A stretch of 64,000 bases of DNA from Edaphochlamys debaryana. Taxonomy: Eukaryota > Chlorophyta > Chlorophyceae > Chlamydomonadales. The position numbers were made by a program, and so were the translations under genes. The notes beneath the pieces are model-generated. The model saw only the letters and a program-made list of their open reading frames with translations. It ran no database searches and was not told the origin of the DNA. Shown here in pieces: positions 11,214 to 24,300 of this stretch (position 1 is the first letter of the stretch; each line of letters opens with the position of its first letter). Location of the stretch: positions 558,001 through 622,000 of the forward strand of contig JAEHOE010000060.1 in NCBI GenBank assembly GCA_016858145.1, in the 5' to 3' direction.

Positions 11214-14200
11214 CTACGCTTCCCCTCCCCCACCGCTCTTCTCTCTGCTCCTTCCCGCGCCGCCTCCTGCCCCGCCGCCTGCCCAGCCCCTGCCCCCTGT
11301 CGCTCCTCCAGCTACTCCCGCCGCTCCTCCACCCGACGCCACCGCCGCAGCCGCCGCCTCCCGCTCCCGCACCCAAAACATGAGCTGCGCAGCCGCAAAG
11401 AGCGCCACCAGGACCACGGCAAGGAAGCGGGGCTGGCCCAGCACCTGGGGGATGGCGTGGAGTGTGGAGTGGGGTGGGGAGGGAGATGGGCGGGTGCGGG
11501 TGTAGAGGGAGGTAGGGCGGCGCACAGCGCAAAGGTGCATGGGGCGGGCGGGGAGGGACCGCGGTAGTGACAGCGAGTGACGCGTGCGACCCAGAGGGAC
11601 GGGGCGCGGGCAAAGCGCTACGGTTCATGCCCTCTAGTAGCCCTGTGCCCCGCCCTCAGCCCCCCCTTCCCCGCACCCCACCTGCTCCAGCAGCGGGCCG
11701 ATGCCGTCCACCCCCACCACGAAACCCACCTGCGGATTCCCCGGGACACACCGAGAGGGCGGGGGTACATGTGGCGAGTTGCCTCCTCCCGTTTGCGAAC
11801 CCAGCCCACCTGTTCAGACGCTTTGCTGCTCGGCGCCCCTCGGCCCCGGGGGTAGCCAAGCACCCAGCCGCGACCAGCCCCTTGACTTGGCCACGCTGCG
11901 AAACCCGAAACCGTGTGCAGAGGGCGCCGCCCTCCGGTCCACCGGCGAGTGGGACTACCCCTACAGTACCCACCAGGTTGGCGCTCATGAGCAGCAGGAT
12001 GTTGAGCGCCGCCGCCAGCGCGCAGGCGTGGCGGAAGGCGGCGGTGCCGTGCAGGGGCCGCACGGCGGAGGAGCGCGCCAGGGCCTTGGCCGCCTGCCGG
12101 GCGGGGCGGTGCGTGGAGCGGCAGGGGCTGAGGTAGGGCCTAGTGCACGACCCGGCTTTGCTGAGCGTGGTGACCACACCTCCAGGCAACCGGATGCAAG
12201 CATTCGGGGCCCAGCACTTGAGCTGTCTGCCCACCCCGTTTCCTCAATTTAGAGTTCGCCGTCGCCCTACCATCTCTGGCGCTACCGCTCCCGCCATGAT
12301 CCACGCCCAGCCCATGAGCCGCCACTCGAGGTCGTGCCAGGCCGCCACAAAGGTGAAGATGACCCACACGTTGGCCACACGCCAGGCGGTACCGCCCAGG
12401 GGAACGTACATGTACCGCACCAGCCAGCGGTTGTACGACGCGTGCCAGGAGCGCCAGAAACCCTGGGGCCATGGGGGGAAGGGACGGGTACAGAGAACGG
12501 GCTGAACGCTTGGGTACCGCCCGCACGTCCTGGTCCTACCTCCACACCCTGCCGCTCGCCCGTCGGCCCTGCACCATACGTCCCCATGTCGTACCGTTAT
12601 ACGGCAATGACTTGCCTTGTACCACTCTCCGCACCTTTTTCTCCCGCTCACCTCTACGTCGTAGTTGTTGCAGACGCAGCGGGTCATGTTTTCCGGCGGC
12701 ACCAGGCCGTCCGCGAGGGCGGCCAGGCGGAAGAAGCGCCAGATGACGGTGAACTGCCGACGAGTGGGAGAACCGAAGAGAAGAGGTCATGAGAGGCAGA
12801 TGTTTCTGGATGCAGAACCTGCCAGCATCCCCCTAGCCACAGCTGCTTGCACGCCAGCTATCTCTCCACGCACGCTTTCCTCCTGCTCACCTTGAGCCAC
12901 ATGAACACGATCACCCAGTAGCCGGTGATGGCGAAGTGCAGCGGCCGCGGCACCGCCCGGTGCCCGCCCGCGCGCCCCAGCGCCGCCAGCCGCAGCAGCG
13001 CGCGTGACGTGGCGATCGCATTGTACGGCAGCAGATGGGTCACGGCCTCGAGGCAGGCCCAGGCGGCCAGCAGGCGCAGCGCATAGAGGACGACCTGGCG
13101 GTTGTGAGGCGGTTGTGAGGTGGTTGGGAGGCGGAGGGGAGGCGGTTGGGACACGAGCGGAGGGCGATGGCGTAGGAAGGTGCATGCCTGCATGCCCTGC
13201 AGGCCTTGCTTTGCATCTGCAGCGAGGTCAAGTCAGGTCAGGCCGGGCTGGGCCAGCCCGAAGGCAGAGGGCAAGGGCGGCCGCAGGGGGGGGCCGCCCG
13301 GTCCCGCCCGCGCGCACCTGCTTGCGCGGCAGCGGTATGGGCTGGCCGAAGCGCTGCGACGCGAAGGCGTTGAAGGTGGCGATGGGGCCAGCTATGTAGA
13401 GCAGCGGGTAGAGCGCGTACTCGAGCACGTTGGGCAGCGAGGCGTAGTAGGCAAGGGGCAGCGGCTCCTCGGCTCGGCGCTGGGGGCGGGCCGCAGGTGT
13501 GCGTGGAGGGGCGCCGCCTCAATTGTTGTTTGGACATACGGCCAGGTTCTATTCCGCTCGGACTGTGGGCTGTGGTGCAGTCCAGTATGCAAGCAACAGG
13601 GAGGCGGCCGTGGCATGGGCCCACAGCCCCGCTCACCCTCAGCTCCAGCTCCAGCGCCCTGCCGCCGCCGCCGCTTGCCACGTCGCCTCCTGCCGTCCGG
13701 TCCCTCCCCAGCGCCCTGCCGCCCGCTCCGCCCCCGCTGGCCTTGCCGTCGCCTTCGGCCGCGCCCGCCCGCCGCGCCTGCAGCGCCCAGCGCAGGTCCG
13801 AGGCGTACGACAGCAGGCGTAGGACGAGCAGGTTGTAGTGGATGTGCCAGCGCAGGAGGCCGCGGTGGGCGTCTACGAAGGCTAGCGAGGGGCTGGGGGT
13901 GGAGGCAGCGGTGGGTTGGGGTCGGGTGTGTCAGTGCGGCTCCCCCATACGGTAGCAGCATTATGCCACCCATGGGCGCCCCGAGGGGGTTAAAGAGGAG
14001 TTAAAAGGAGCAGGGAGACTGAACTCCGCCTACTGCGGAGAGGCTGAGACACAACAGGGTGTCCCCGCACGCCTGTCCCGGTGGACCGCGCCCCCAGTGG
14101 CAAGGGCTCGGCGGGACAACAGCAGGGCGTGGGGGGGTGCGCACCTGAGCCGAGCGAAGGGCAGGCCCTCAGTCAGCCGCGCCGCCAGCAGCGTTCCACA

Positions 14201-15290
14201 CGCGTACGCCCACACAAGCAGCAGCCTGTCGTACAGGCAGCGGGGCGCATGGGCTGGGTGGTTGGGCCACAGGAACCAGAGCTCGCAACAAGGCGCCGCC
14301 CGGCCCTGCAGGGCACGGTGCAGCTGGGGTGCAGAGCCGGGGCTCGGGCAGGGCCGACCGCACGAACGGCGCACCGCAGCCCCCCAACACCGCCACCCAC
14401 TGCTACCCCCTGCCGGCCCGCCAGGGAGCAGCCGTACGGCAGCTCACCCGTACGGCACGCCGGCTGTGGTTCGAGCCAGGGCGTAGGCCCCCGCCGTGAG
14501 CAGCAGCACGTGGAGCGTGTAGGCGCCATGAAGCGCACCTGGAGAGGGTCGGAGCAGGAAGGGTGGTCGTAGCAAGGTGGGGCAGGGATGGATGGTGGGG
14601 CTTCAGGGGCCGCCGCGCCCTGCAGTTGGACTCTGCTGCAGTTCCCCGGCACCCAGCCGCCACCCACCTAGAAACAGCACCGATGCTGCCACCACCACCG
14701 CCTGCCTCCTCCCCGGCCATGCACGGGCCTGCGCAAGGGCCGAGGAGCATTCCGGAAAGCTGTTGATCTCAAACCAGGATGAGCAACTGCAGCTTGCCTA
14801 GGATGTTGAGGCCCCCCTTCCTCCAGGGAGGGCTCTTGAGGGCATACCCTCACGGGCACGCCCTCCCCCGCCCCCGGCCTAGCCGGCTCCTCCCGGCCAC
14901 CCCGCCCCCGCCACTATGGCCCCCACCACTCGAGATATGACGATGAATCCTGCCATCGCAAGGGCCAGCAGCGGCGCGGAGTCACGAAAGCTGCGCCATT
15001 GATAGTCCGATAAGTCGTTGCGTCCCAGGAACCCTTCGTCGCGGAGACCACGCAGCGGGATCACATCTTTGGCCTCTGTAGCAAAGTTGATGCCTTCGCG
15101 GAGCACCACCCACTGCAGGTAGACGATGAGCTGCAAGCGGCAAGCAGCATGCGCGCGGGAAGGCACCGCGGGGCCTCAAGACGGGTATTGCGCAGTCGCA
15201 AAGCCTATGATGGTACAAGACAAAGCGTAGTTGCTGGCGCACCGCGAGGTATCCAAGGCGCTCAAGCAGGAGCCGGCGGGCATCCTCCAT
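11214..15290 (-). CDS. Gup1/HHAT-like MBOAT O-acyltransferase
   Basis: Spliced model of ~622 residues, read from high to low coordinates: 15290-15243, 15130-14927, 14728-14668, 14538-14459, 14305-14145, 13892-13637, 13479-13318, 13094-12891, 12753-12652, 12462-12271, 12093-11974, 11729-11682, 11444-11214. Diagnostic blocks are DLSDYQWRSFR near the N-terminus, YALYPLLYIAGPIATFNAF, FTVIWRFFRLAALADGLVPP, then GFWRSWHASYNRWLVRYMYV and FTFVAAWHDLEWRLMGW, whose His is the conserved MBOAT active-site residue. VGFVVGVDGIGPLL follows. Numerous hydrophobic helices indicate a multipass ER membrane protein. Family members remodel GPI lipids (fungal Gup1) or acylate secreted proteins (HHAT); the GFWRSWH and PLGG wording is closest to Gup1. 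The C-terminus is a ~45-residue Gly/Ala/Arg tail. The first exon (MEDARRLLLERLGYLA) and the junction between exons 4 and 5 are the weakest points, because a strong GTGAGC donor at 14447 would break frame. Confidence 0.85.
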
Positions 15291-16004
15291 GTCAGCACCG
15301 GAGGCAGCTAGGGCGTCTGTGAAAGTTCAAGTCATCCGTGTAATCGCTCCTGACAATGTGCGCACTAACTGTGAACGGGCCCTGCGAGCGCGGAGGCTGA
15401 TGGCGAGACCGGCCGTAGGGGGAGTGCATGGGGCCTCATGGGGCTGAGGGCAGGCGGCAGGGGACAGGAGCAGCGGGACCGGGAGGCGGACCGAAGTGTA
15501 AGCGGTATCTTACAAGCTTGCCTTTCCGGCAAGCAGGAACAGGTACGAATTAGCCCCTTCTTGCCGTATCCGGCACAACCCAACGCCTCTGCACACTTAC
15601 AGCCGTATGCGGCAACCCAGCATTGCCCCCCAGTGCCCCCACCCATGCCCCACCCCATCCCCGTCCCTGATGCCGTGCCGTGCACACTGCTTCGGCACAC
15701 ATGCGTTCAAAGTCCAATTCCCACTCCTTGCCCCGGGAAGCAGGGGCCCACTGCGGAGTGCCTGACCAGTCCGGTCCAGTCCAGTCCAGTCTGGTCCTTA
15801 ATCCTCATGCATAACCACGCCTACCAGGTGACCAACTCGTGTGCTCGAATCCCCTCAACGTAACCCACTAGTATGCTGCCAGTCGCCGGAATGATCCCCC
15901 CATCCGCCACCGCTGCAGCGGTTCCTCCACGCAACACCATGCTATGCTCGACAAGTCATCGTCAAACCGCCGTCCACCACCCCCGCCCCGTGCAGGGCAG
16001 CAGC
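15291..16004. other. spacer between MBOAT and SR-protein genes
   Basis: About 700 bp between two genes of the same strand. It should hold the MBOAT promoter and 5' UTR and the SR-protein 3' UTR. A short GTCCA-type direct repeat lies near 15770-15790. No further gene is seen. Confidence 0.45.
15597..15601 (-). terminator. candidate TGTAA poly(A) signal of the SR-protein gene
   Basis: TGTAA on the minus strand, about 400 nt after the stop codon at 16005. A second one lies at 15510-15514. Confidence 0.45.
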
Positions 16005-17829
16005 CTAGTCGTCTCGCCGCGGGGTGAGCGAGCGGCTCTGGTCCCGGGGCTTGGCGGCGTTGCCACCGGGCGTGTTGGGGGAGCGCGAGCGGCGCGGGGA
16101 GCGGGAAGGCGAGCGGCCGCGGCGGGGCGAGGGGGAGCGGCCGCGGCGGGGAGAGGGCGACCGGCGACGCGGGGAGCGGGAGGGCGAGCGGCGCGGGGAC
16201 CGCGAGCGGGACCTGCGCAAGTCAAGGGAAGGGCGGACGGCACGGGGGCATGTGAGCAGCAGGATAACCCGAGGGAAACCCAACATGCCTCCCCCCTCTG
16301 GTCAAACCCCAGCTTGACGACCCCGTCACCCCGACGCAGCGTCCCTCAGCTCCGCACCTGACGGGCGAGGGGCTGTACTCGTACCACTGCCACCCGAAGA
16401 AGCGGAAGTCCTTCAAACATTTTTGGGGACGGGGGGGAGGGCAGGGGGATGGGGGACGGGGGGCATGGGGGTCAGGGATTGGGGTTGGCGACGGGCGCGA
16501 CTGGGGAACTCGGGCGATGCAGTCCCCAGTCCCCAGTCCCCGAGTCCAATCACCGTGCCGCAAGCACCCCAGTCATACACAGTCTATCAAGCCTCCACAC
16601 GGCCTGAATGGCTGGAGCTCCTAGGCCCCGCCTCGGCCATCCCGCACGTCGCTTCCCAAACCCCCTCCCCTACCCCTCACCTGCTGGCTGGCCCAGTCCA
16701 CCTTCCACTGCCGCCCGTCCATGCGGAAGCCGTCCTGTGGGGGCCGGGGCGGGGGGCGAGCGGGTCTGAGACTAGGGGAGCCAGGCATGAGGCGATGCGT
16801 TCGGCCTGGGCTGCGATGCGTGGAGCGGGGTCTGGCCCCCGAGGAACTGACTACGGCGCCCTGGCTCACCATCTTACGCCACGCCGCCTGTGCGTCAACC
16901 GCCCTGCATGTCATGAACGTGGGAGAGAGGAGTGTCAGCTCAGGCGGTAACTTGAGCGATCACGGCGAGACCCGACTTGGGGGGCAGGACACATCGGACA
17001 CGAAGTTCAAGATCAGACACTGCCAGCCACCCCGCCCAGAACAACAACGACAATGCCGGCGCAACACGACCTGCCGCCAGAGACTCAGTGAGCTTGTACG
17101 CATCTCTGAGCTTGAGTCATGGCGGCCCTTTGTGAGCTTCGAGCCGGCAGCTGCACGGTGGCAGGTTTGCGCAGGCAAAGGCGGGGGGATGGGCAGCGAA
17201 CCCAGGCAGGCCACTACCCAGCAAGTAGAAGCGCTGTTGGGCATGTCAAGGTTTCCCAGCATGCCCAGGCAACTTCGACCAACACTTGCTCCCGAAGTGA
17301 GCCGAAGAGCCAGGACTGACCCGCGAACCTTCCAGAGCGACCAACTCAACTGGCGCCGTCTGCGCGCGATGCGCTGAGCGTCCCAGCAGGCGCTTAGCAC
17401 CCGCTTCATTGTAGCCATAAAGCCAGGCTACTGACCCGAGCGAGCGCTTGGGCCCAAGAATCGGCAACATCATGGTCCAGTCGCGGTCGCCGCCACCCGC
17501 CCCCCAGCCCCCAGAACACCCCATACTCACTTCTCAAACTCGATGAGTGCCAGGCGGTGCTTCCCTGATGCGGAAGAGCGCCACAAGCGGTCAGTCTTGC
17601 AGTCCAAAGTTGGCCCCACCCTGGTTGAAATGCTCGCCAAGTTGCCAATGCCTGGATGTGATACAGGCTCCCTACACATCATAGGGAACCCTCAGGCCTG
17701 GGCCAACTCACCATCCTTCACACAGTCGCGGATGCGGCCATAGTACGCGAACTCCTTCTCAATCTCGCGCACCGGCGTGTTCCCGCTGATGTTGTCCACA
17801 ATCAGGCTGAAGCGCGAGACGCGCGGCAT
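16005..17829 (-). CDS. single-RRM SR-type splicing factor
   Basis: Spliced model of 166 residues: 17829-17712, 17564-17531, 16903-16870, 16734-16681, 16410-16358, 16212-16005. The RRM starts FSLIVDNISGNTPVREIEKE, with LIVDNI as the RNP2 strand, and continues through KHRLALIEFE in the RNP1 position, QAAWRKMDGFRMDGRQWKVD and WASQQDFRFFGWQWYEYSPS. An RS/SP domain of about 55 residues follows, with repeats such as RRSPSPRRGRSPSPRRGRSP, ending LTPRRDD. SR proteins bind exonic enhancers in the nucleus and recruit U1 and U2AF; the RS repeats are SRPK/CLK phosphorylation sites. The RNP1 strand has no aromatic residue at the usual RNA-stacking positions, so binding may be weak or protein-directed. The ATG sits in CGATGCC and the 967-bp intron 2 is the longest. 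Confidence 0.85.
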
Positions 17830-18307
17830 CGTGGCGACCGCGCGGCACTAGAGCGTGGAGAGCGACCGGTTGGGGAGTTGCGCTAGAAGCAAGTGGCAGG
17901 ATGCCTAGCGTGGTAGGCCTCTCTGTGTGTTTCTGGCAAGCTTTGACTTTCTGTGTATGACTATCGCCTGCGCGCGGTCCGACGCATCCTGCTTTCCCCG
18001 ACATGGATGCACTCATGCACTCATGCTCACAACGCTCGAGGGCACTCTGACCTCGCACAAACTGCTGAAGCATCATCTAGGACTAGGCTCCAGCATGCTG
18101 ATAACCAGGACATAGAACCCCGTCACTAGAGACGGAGAACATGCTACCCCAGAGACCGGGTTGGCTTCCTGCGCGCCGGGGGCTTCGCAGACGTGTGAAG
18201 ACTCCCCCGGACCCGGAGCTTGACGTTCCGTTCGTTCAGGTGCGACGCTGGTCACTTCGCTCGATCTGCCCAGCTCCACGCGCGCGGACTTGACTGGCCA
18301 GGCGCAC
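17830..18307. other. divergent promoter region, SR protein / armadillo-like gene
   Basis: About 480 bp between head-to-head genes. It must contain both promoters unless the armadillo-like gene has an upstream exon. No TATA box is evident. Confidence 0.45.
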
Positions 18308-21300
18308 ATGCGAATAGAGGTTTTGAGCAATTCCTTGTATTGTCGCTCGCACGGCCGGGCGTACAGGGAGCGTTGCAGCACCTGGGTTGCCTTCGCCCCT
18401 CAAAAACATCCCCTCTCAAGCAACACCCACCCCCCGGTCCCGGAACCGGTTGCGCCGCAGGCCACGCCGGATGTCGTCCGCGTGCTCATGCTCCAGCTCG
18501 CCCGGGGCTCGTGGACCACTTTGGCCCGCCTGCTGCAGCTGGCGTGCCTGTCAATGGACTTCAAGCCCCTCCTTGCCTACGAGATGGCCGCCGCGGGGGC
18601 CACGGGCGTCGTGCTTGGTGGGTTCTTACGGCTCCGCACAACCTTCCCAGCTCTGCATACTAAATCAACATGAGCCGGCGCAGCACCGTTGGTCGACCTC
18701 TTGACGCGCCGTGCACACGACGCTCACGGCCGCCGCCCGCCGCCCCCCCGCCCTGACTCAGACATCCTTAACGAGGCGCCCAGGCACCACTCCTCCTGGC
18801 GGGCGCTATCCACCGCCGGGGCGGGGCTTCTGGCAGCCCTGGTCCGCAGCGAGGGCGGCACGGAGGCAGCGCAGCCGCAGGTGGGGTCAGGGCACATGGG
18901 GCACTAGGAGACACACGCCGCACGACCCTGCGGTGCCCCACGGCCCAAACACCCCGTTACCTGTGTTTTGCGACGCATCTGACGATACATCCGCCTGCCG
19001 GATCAACCAGTCAGACGCCGCCTGCCAACTCTCAACCCTCCCGCCGCCAGACCCTCTGCTCACCCCTACCCACCCACCATCGCCCCTCACCTCCCGTTAC
19101 CCCCCTGCCTCCCCCTCCGGCCCCCAGGCCCTGCGCCTGCTGCTGTCCCTGCTGGAGGCCGACACGAGCTGCGGCGCGGCGCGGCAGGCGGTGGCCACCG
19201 TGCTGCACTGCGTGGTGGCGCAGCGGACCGGTGGGGGTGGGGGAGGGGGGGAGAAGAGAGGGGGGTTGTGGAGGATGGGACTTGAAGTGATGGGGTTGGG
19301 CTGGGAGTGATAGTGGGTGTGTGGAGTTGAGCGGCAGCGACAATGGCCCCATGCTAAGTATCACAGACCGCATGCGGGGTGGCATGGGGCTGGCTTTGGG
19401 ACGCAGGCAAGGGGCAGGCCCTGGCGTCCTCAATCACACCATGGGTCCTCACTCTGTTTCCCGCCTCCTGCCCGCGTGTGCCCTCTGCGGCCCCAGTCCA
19501 CCGCGACAAGCTGCTGGCGGCCGGCGCGCTGCCCTGCCTGCTGCGCGTGCTGCGCCGCCTGGACGTGCTTTGCGACGTGGTGGCCGTACAGGTGCGTGGC
19601 CGTACAGGGTTCGGGCTGGGAACAGGGCTGGGAATCCCGGTTAAGGCTCGCTGCTCAGCTGGGTGAGCAAAGCGGTGGTCGTGCGGCGGCGGCCTTAAGG
19701 GCTGGGCAAAGATTGGGCTGAGCAGGCTCATGGCCCCGCGCATCGGCACAGCCGGGGCCGCTGCCCTCCATGATGCCTCAACAGGACACCACCCTCAGCC
19801 GCGCTCTCCACCCCTGCCTGCTCCTCCCCATCCACGCCCAAGTCCGTCCTCCCCACCCTCCGCCCCTCCTCCCCCGTACAGGAGGTGCTCTGGACGCTGG
19901 CCTACCTGACTGACTCGGACGCAGCGCCCGGCACCGCGGGCCCCGGCGCGGGGGACTACCAGCCCGAGGTGGCTGCCGCGCTGCTGCCGCTGCTCTTCCT
20001 GTACGGCGCGCCGTGGCACGCGCAGCACGGGCACCTGGCAGCGCTCACAGCACGGTGGGGGGCTGCAGGGGAGAGGATAAAGGTGTACTGAGTGGGCATG
20101 CAGCGTGTGCAATTATGGCATTGGACAGGGAAGGGCTCAGAGGGAACTGGGTGCCTGCCACACCGTGCCGATGCCACCGCCGTACCGTTCCAGTCCGCCG
20201 TACAATCCCGTACCCGCCGTACCGCACCGCAGGGCGCTGCACGTGCAGGCCGCGGGCCACGACCTGGGCAAGGACGCGCTCCGCTGCGGCGGCGTGCTGC
20301 CCCTCCTGGTGGACCTGGTGCGCCGCCACACCGCCCCCTACGCCCTGGCCGCACGCACCCACCCCGCGCCGCACCGCCCCGGCGGCCTGGGCGGCGGCCC
20401 GCCGCCGCTGTCGCGCCGCTCGGCGGAGCCCGGCGGTGCGGCCGGCGCCGCTGGCGGCGGCGGGCCCCGGCCGCAGGGCTTTCTGGTGGCGGAGGGCCGT
20501 CCGGCGACGCATGAGGATTGCAGCGTGCACTCGTCGTGCGAGGGCCTGGCGAATGGGAGCCACGGGGACGGGGAGGGCGAGGGGGAAGGGGGGCACGGCG
20601 GGGGCGCGGCGGCTGCCGCCGCCGCTGCGGCGCTGGCGGACCGGTCGGCGGTTGCCGGGCCGTACGGCACGCCGGACCGTACGGCGCTGGGCAGCTGGAC
20701 TCCCTGGCAGCGGTTGCTCGCGGTGCTGCTGCTGCACGGGGCGGTGCCGGGCCTGGCGCCGCCAGCCCGACAGGCGGTGAAGCGGTTGGCGGCGGCGCGG
20801 GGCATGCCGTACAGAACGACGGGTGCTGCTCACGGGGCGGACTCGGGGGCGGGGCCGTCAACTTCCAACCGGAATGGCGCCGGCGGCGACGGTGGCTCTA
20901 GCACGCCCTCCCCTCTGGATTCTGGTGACGAGGCGGAAGAGAAAGAGGCGGGGCCGTCCTCTTCAGCAGCAGCAGGTAACGGCCGCGCAAAGGGCGCGGT
21001 GGTGGCGGCGGCAGCAGACAGTGAGAACGACAGCGGCGTGGCCATCGCCGCCGTCGACCCGGCCGCCGCCGCCGTCGTTGACGGAGCTCGGCTGGCGTGC
21101 TACGGCCTCCTGCTGCCGCTGCTGACGGAGGCGGAGGGCGGCGGTGGCGGCGCCGCCGGGTCGGCGGCGGCAGCTGTCGGCGGCGGGCTGCTCCGGCGGC
21201 GGCTGTGCCCGCTGCGCGAGTCCCTGGCGGTGCTCAAGACGCTGCTGTGCGACTGCGAGCCCAACCAGCAGGAGGCGGCGGGGCTGGGGCTGGCGCCGCT

Positions 21301-24300
21301 GCTGGTGCAGGTGCGTGTGCGATGCGTGGGCGGTGCGTGGGGGTGCGTGGGGCTGCTGGGCGTGGGGGTGAGGGCCAGGTCATACAAGAGGGGCTCGTGA
21401 TGGGAGTCGCTCAGGCACTGGCTCACCTGGCCGGTACCGTGTCGAGGGAGGGATTGAAGGGAGTAGCACGTCGCCGCAACGATACCAGCGCTGCCCGGTA
21501 AAGTCCATACGCCTCCCGCCACCCCATTCCGCCCGTCCCCCATCTCCCACTCGCGGCCCACTTCGTCCCCGCAGCTCATCGCGGCCGGGGACATGGGTCT
21601 GGCCTGGCAGGCCACCGAGACGGCTGTGTTCCTGTGCGGGGGGCCGGGGGGCGCCAGCCTGGTGGAGGCGGGGGCGGTGGAGGAGCTGGCGTACCTCATA
21701 CAGGTGGGGGGGAGAGGGGGGTTGGCGGGGAGGCGGCGGGAGGGGGCCTGGGGTTAGAGGGCCCGCGGGAGAGAATGGAAAAGAGTGCGTGGGCGGGAGC
21801 CGGGTCGTGCTGGGGAGCTGAGGACTGGAGGCATGGCGGGCGAGAGGCGCGTACTAGCGGAGGAGGCATGATATGGGCCGAGGGGCAGCGCTCAACCCCC
21901 TCGTGCTTTGCAACCTACCCCACAGGAGGCGGCCGACACGCTGCACGGCCTGACCCTGCGCAAGCAGATTCAAATGCAAACCGAGGCAAACCGCCACCAC
22001 CATCACGCCTCCGCCCCCTACGGCGGCTCCTCCGCCGCGCCCGCGGCCTCCGGCCCCTCCTCCGCCTCCCTCCACGCCTCAACCTCCGCCGCCTCTGCGC
22101 CCGCGTCCCTGCCCTCCGTGCACGTGCGCCCCAGCCCCCACGCCTCCCGCCCCAAGCGCCTCTTCCTAGTCGGCCGGCTGCCCCTCGACTTTACCTCCTC
22201 ATCCGCATGCTTCTACGGCTCCCATGACGCAGCCACATACTGCGACTACTGCACCCCCTCCGCCGCCCTCAAAGCCCTGCTGCGCCTCACAGCATGCGCC
22301 GCACCCGCCGCACCCAGTGGCCGGGGCGCCCTCTCGACAGTGGGATTCGGCGGCGGCGGCGCGACGCTGGCGGCGGCGGTGTGCCGCCGCTTCGCCGCCG
22401 CCGGCGGGCTGTACGGCGTGCTGCTGCTGCTGCACCACGAGGCGGCGGGCGTGCACCACTCCAAGCTGGCGGCCTCGTTACTAAGCCTGCTGGATCTGGT
22501 CATGGAGCACGCGCCGGGGGCACAGGTGCGGCATGCATGTTGATGCAGGACGCGGCGGATGGGGTCGACGGGTTCTCGTGTGCAGGCCTGTGGCTTTGGG
22601 ATTTGACCTTCGGACGGGGTTCCGGGCATCTGTAGGGTAGCTGCGACGCCCCGTCTCCGCTCTCTGTCTTCTTGCCGACATCGCATGCCCTCGTTCCCTC
22701 TTCCCCCAGGACGAGCTACGCACGGCGGGCGGCGTGGGCGTGCTGTGTGCGCTGCTGTCGAGCCTGCTGCGCGGGGGCGTGGTGGACGTGTTCCAGCTCC
22801 GCGTGGCTGCGTGCCGGACCCTGACGCTGGTGCTGCGAGGTGCGCGTGATCTGGCGGGACGGCGCAAAGGCGGGAGGGTGCAAAGGACGTAAGAGAGTGG
22901 CCGAGGCTTGGCCGAGTGTAGGAGGAGAGAAGGGCCGTACATGTACTCCTGAGGCGTTGGGGACCTGCAGGGCCGCCAGGAAGGGTCTGCCTGGCCATCC
23001 TGCACGTGTGTTTCAGGCTGCCAACCCCCCGTCTTCACCCCCTCCCCCAGACAATGCGGCCAACAAGCTGGCGGCCCGGGAGCACGGGCTGCTGCCGCTG
23101 CTGGTGGCGCTGGTGGCGGGACTGGCGCAGCAGCGCAAGAACAGGTGGGATGGGTGGCCTGGACGGGGGCCCCGTGGACGCATCAATGGGAGCCGGGCGG
23201 GACAAACTCGCGGCTCCAGAGAAGCCGTTACCGTTGCTCTGCCGCGGGCCCGCGGGCCCTCTCGCTCGCTTTCGACGACGCAACCCAGACCCCTCCACGC
23301 CTTCACGCCACGCCCTGCCCCTGCCCCCAGCCCCGGCGAGCTGGTGGTGGATGATGACGGCCCCCTCACGGCCGCCTCGCTGGAGACGCTGGAGGTGGGG
23401 GCGCAGGACAGCCCCGGCATGCAGGTGAGGGCGGGGCAGCAGGCAGCATGAGAGGGACGCCGGGGGAGCGGCACTGGGAGGGCCGAAGGCCGTAGGAAGA
23501 GCGTGCGCGCGCGGGCGTGGGCGCAGGGGTTCGCGGCATCACGAGGGGGGCGGGGTAGCAGGTATGCAGGGCGCGGTGTGGAGATCGGCGCACCTCTGTC
23601 TCTTTCACCCGTTTACCGCAGGACGCCCTGGTTGCATTGGGCCTCATGCACCCCGTGTGCGCGCTCGTGAAGGATGAGAAGCTAGATCCCGAGCTGCGTA
23701 CGGCAGCCGTACGGACGCTGACCGCCATGACTCACGAGCACGCCGCCGGCCAGTCGGGCAGCCTGGCCCTGGGCGTCGTTCCATGCGTCGTACAGTGGTT
23801 GGAATCCCTATGCAACGGCCCTGTCGTACGCTCGGGAGCGCCCGTGCCGGAGCCAGACGCGTCCGCGGCGCAGGCGGTCGCGGGCCTGCTAGCGGGCTTA
23901 CTCAATTCCCCAACCGCCGCCGCGTCCGGCGGCACCCTACATAACGTAAACCCTTACGTAAAGCAGGCCATCATCGCCGCCGGCGGCCTGGCGGTGCTGC
24001 TGCAGCTCCTCAAAGTCCCACTGCCGTACAGCCCTGACGGCGCCGCCACCACCGCTTCTTCTTCTTCGCCGCCGCCATCTTCATCCGCGCCGCCGCCGGA
24101 GCCGCCGGCGCAGGCTCTCGCGGCGGCGGTGCTGGCGGCGCTTGCTGACGGGGACACTGACGTACAGAACGAGCTGGCGGCGCAGGGGGCGCTGATGGCG
24201 GCCAGTGGCGGCGTGCGGGCGGGGCGCGGGGTGCTGGCCCCGGCCCTGCAGCTTCTGGCGGCGATGCTGCGGGCCAACACATTCGTCAAGAACTCGGCGC

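Noticed and set aside
14447..14538. Strong GTGAGC donor at 14447 for MBOAT exon 4
   Set aside because: It would put the next exon (CCELWFLWPN) out of frame. The weaker GGC then GTGCCG donor at 14459/14458 keeps frame, although cDNA could overturn this.
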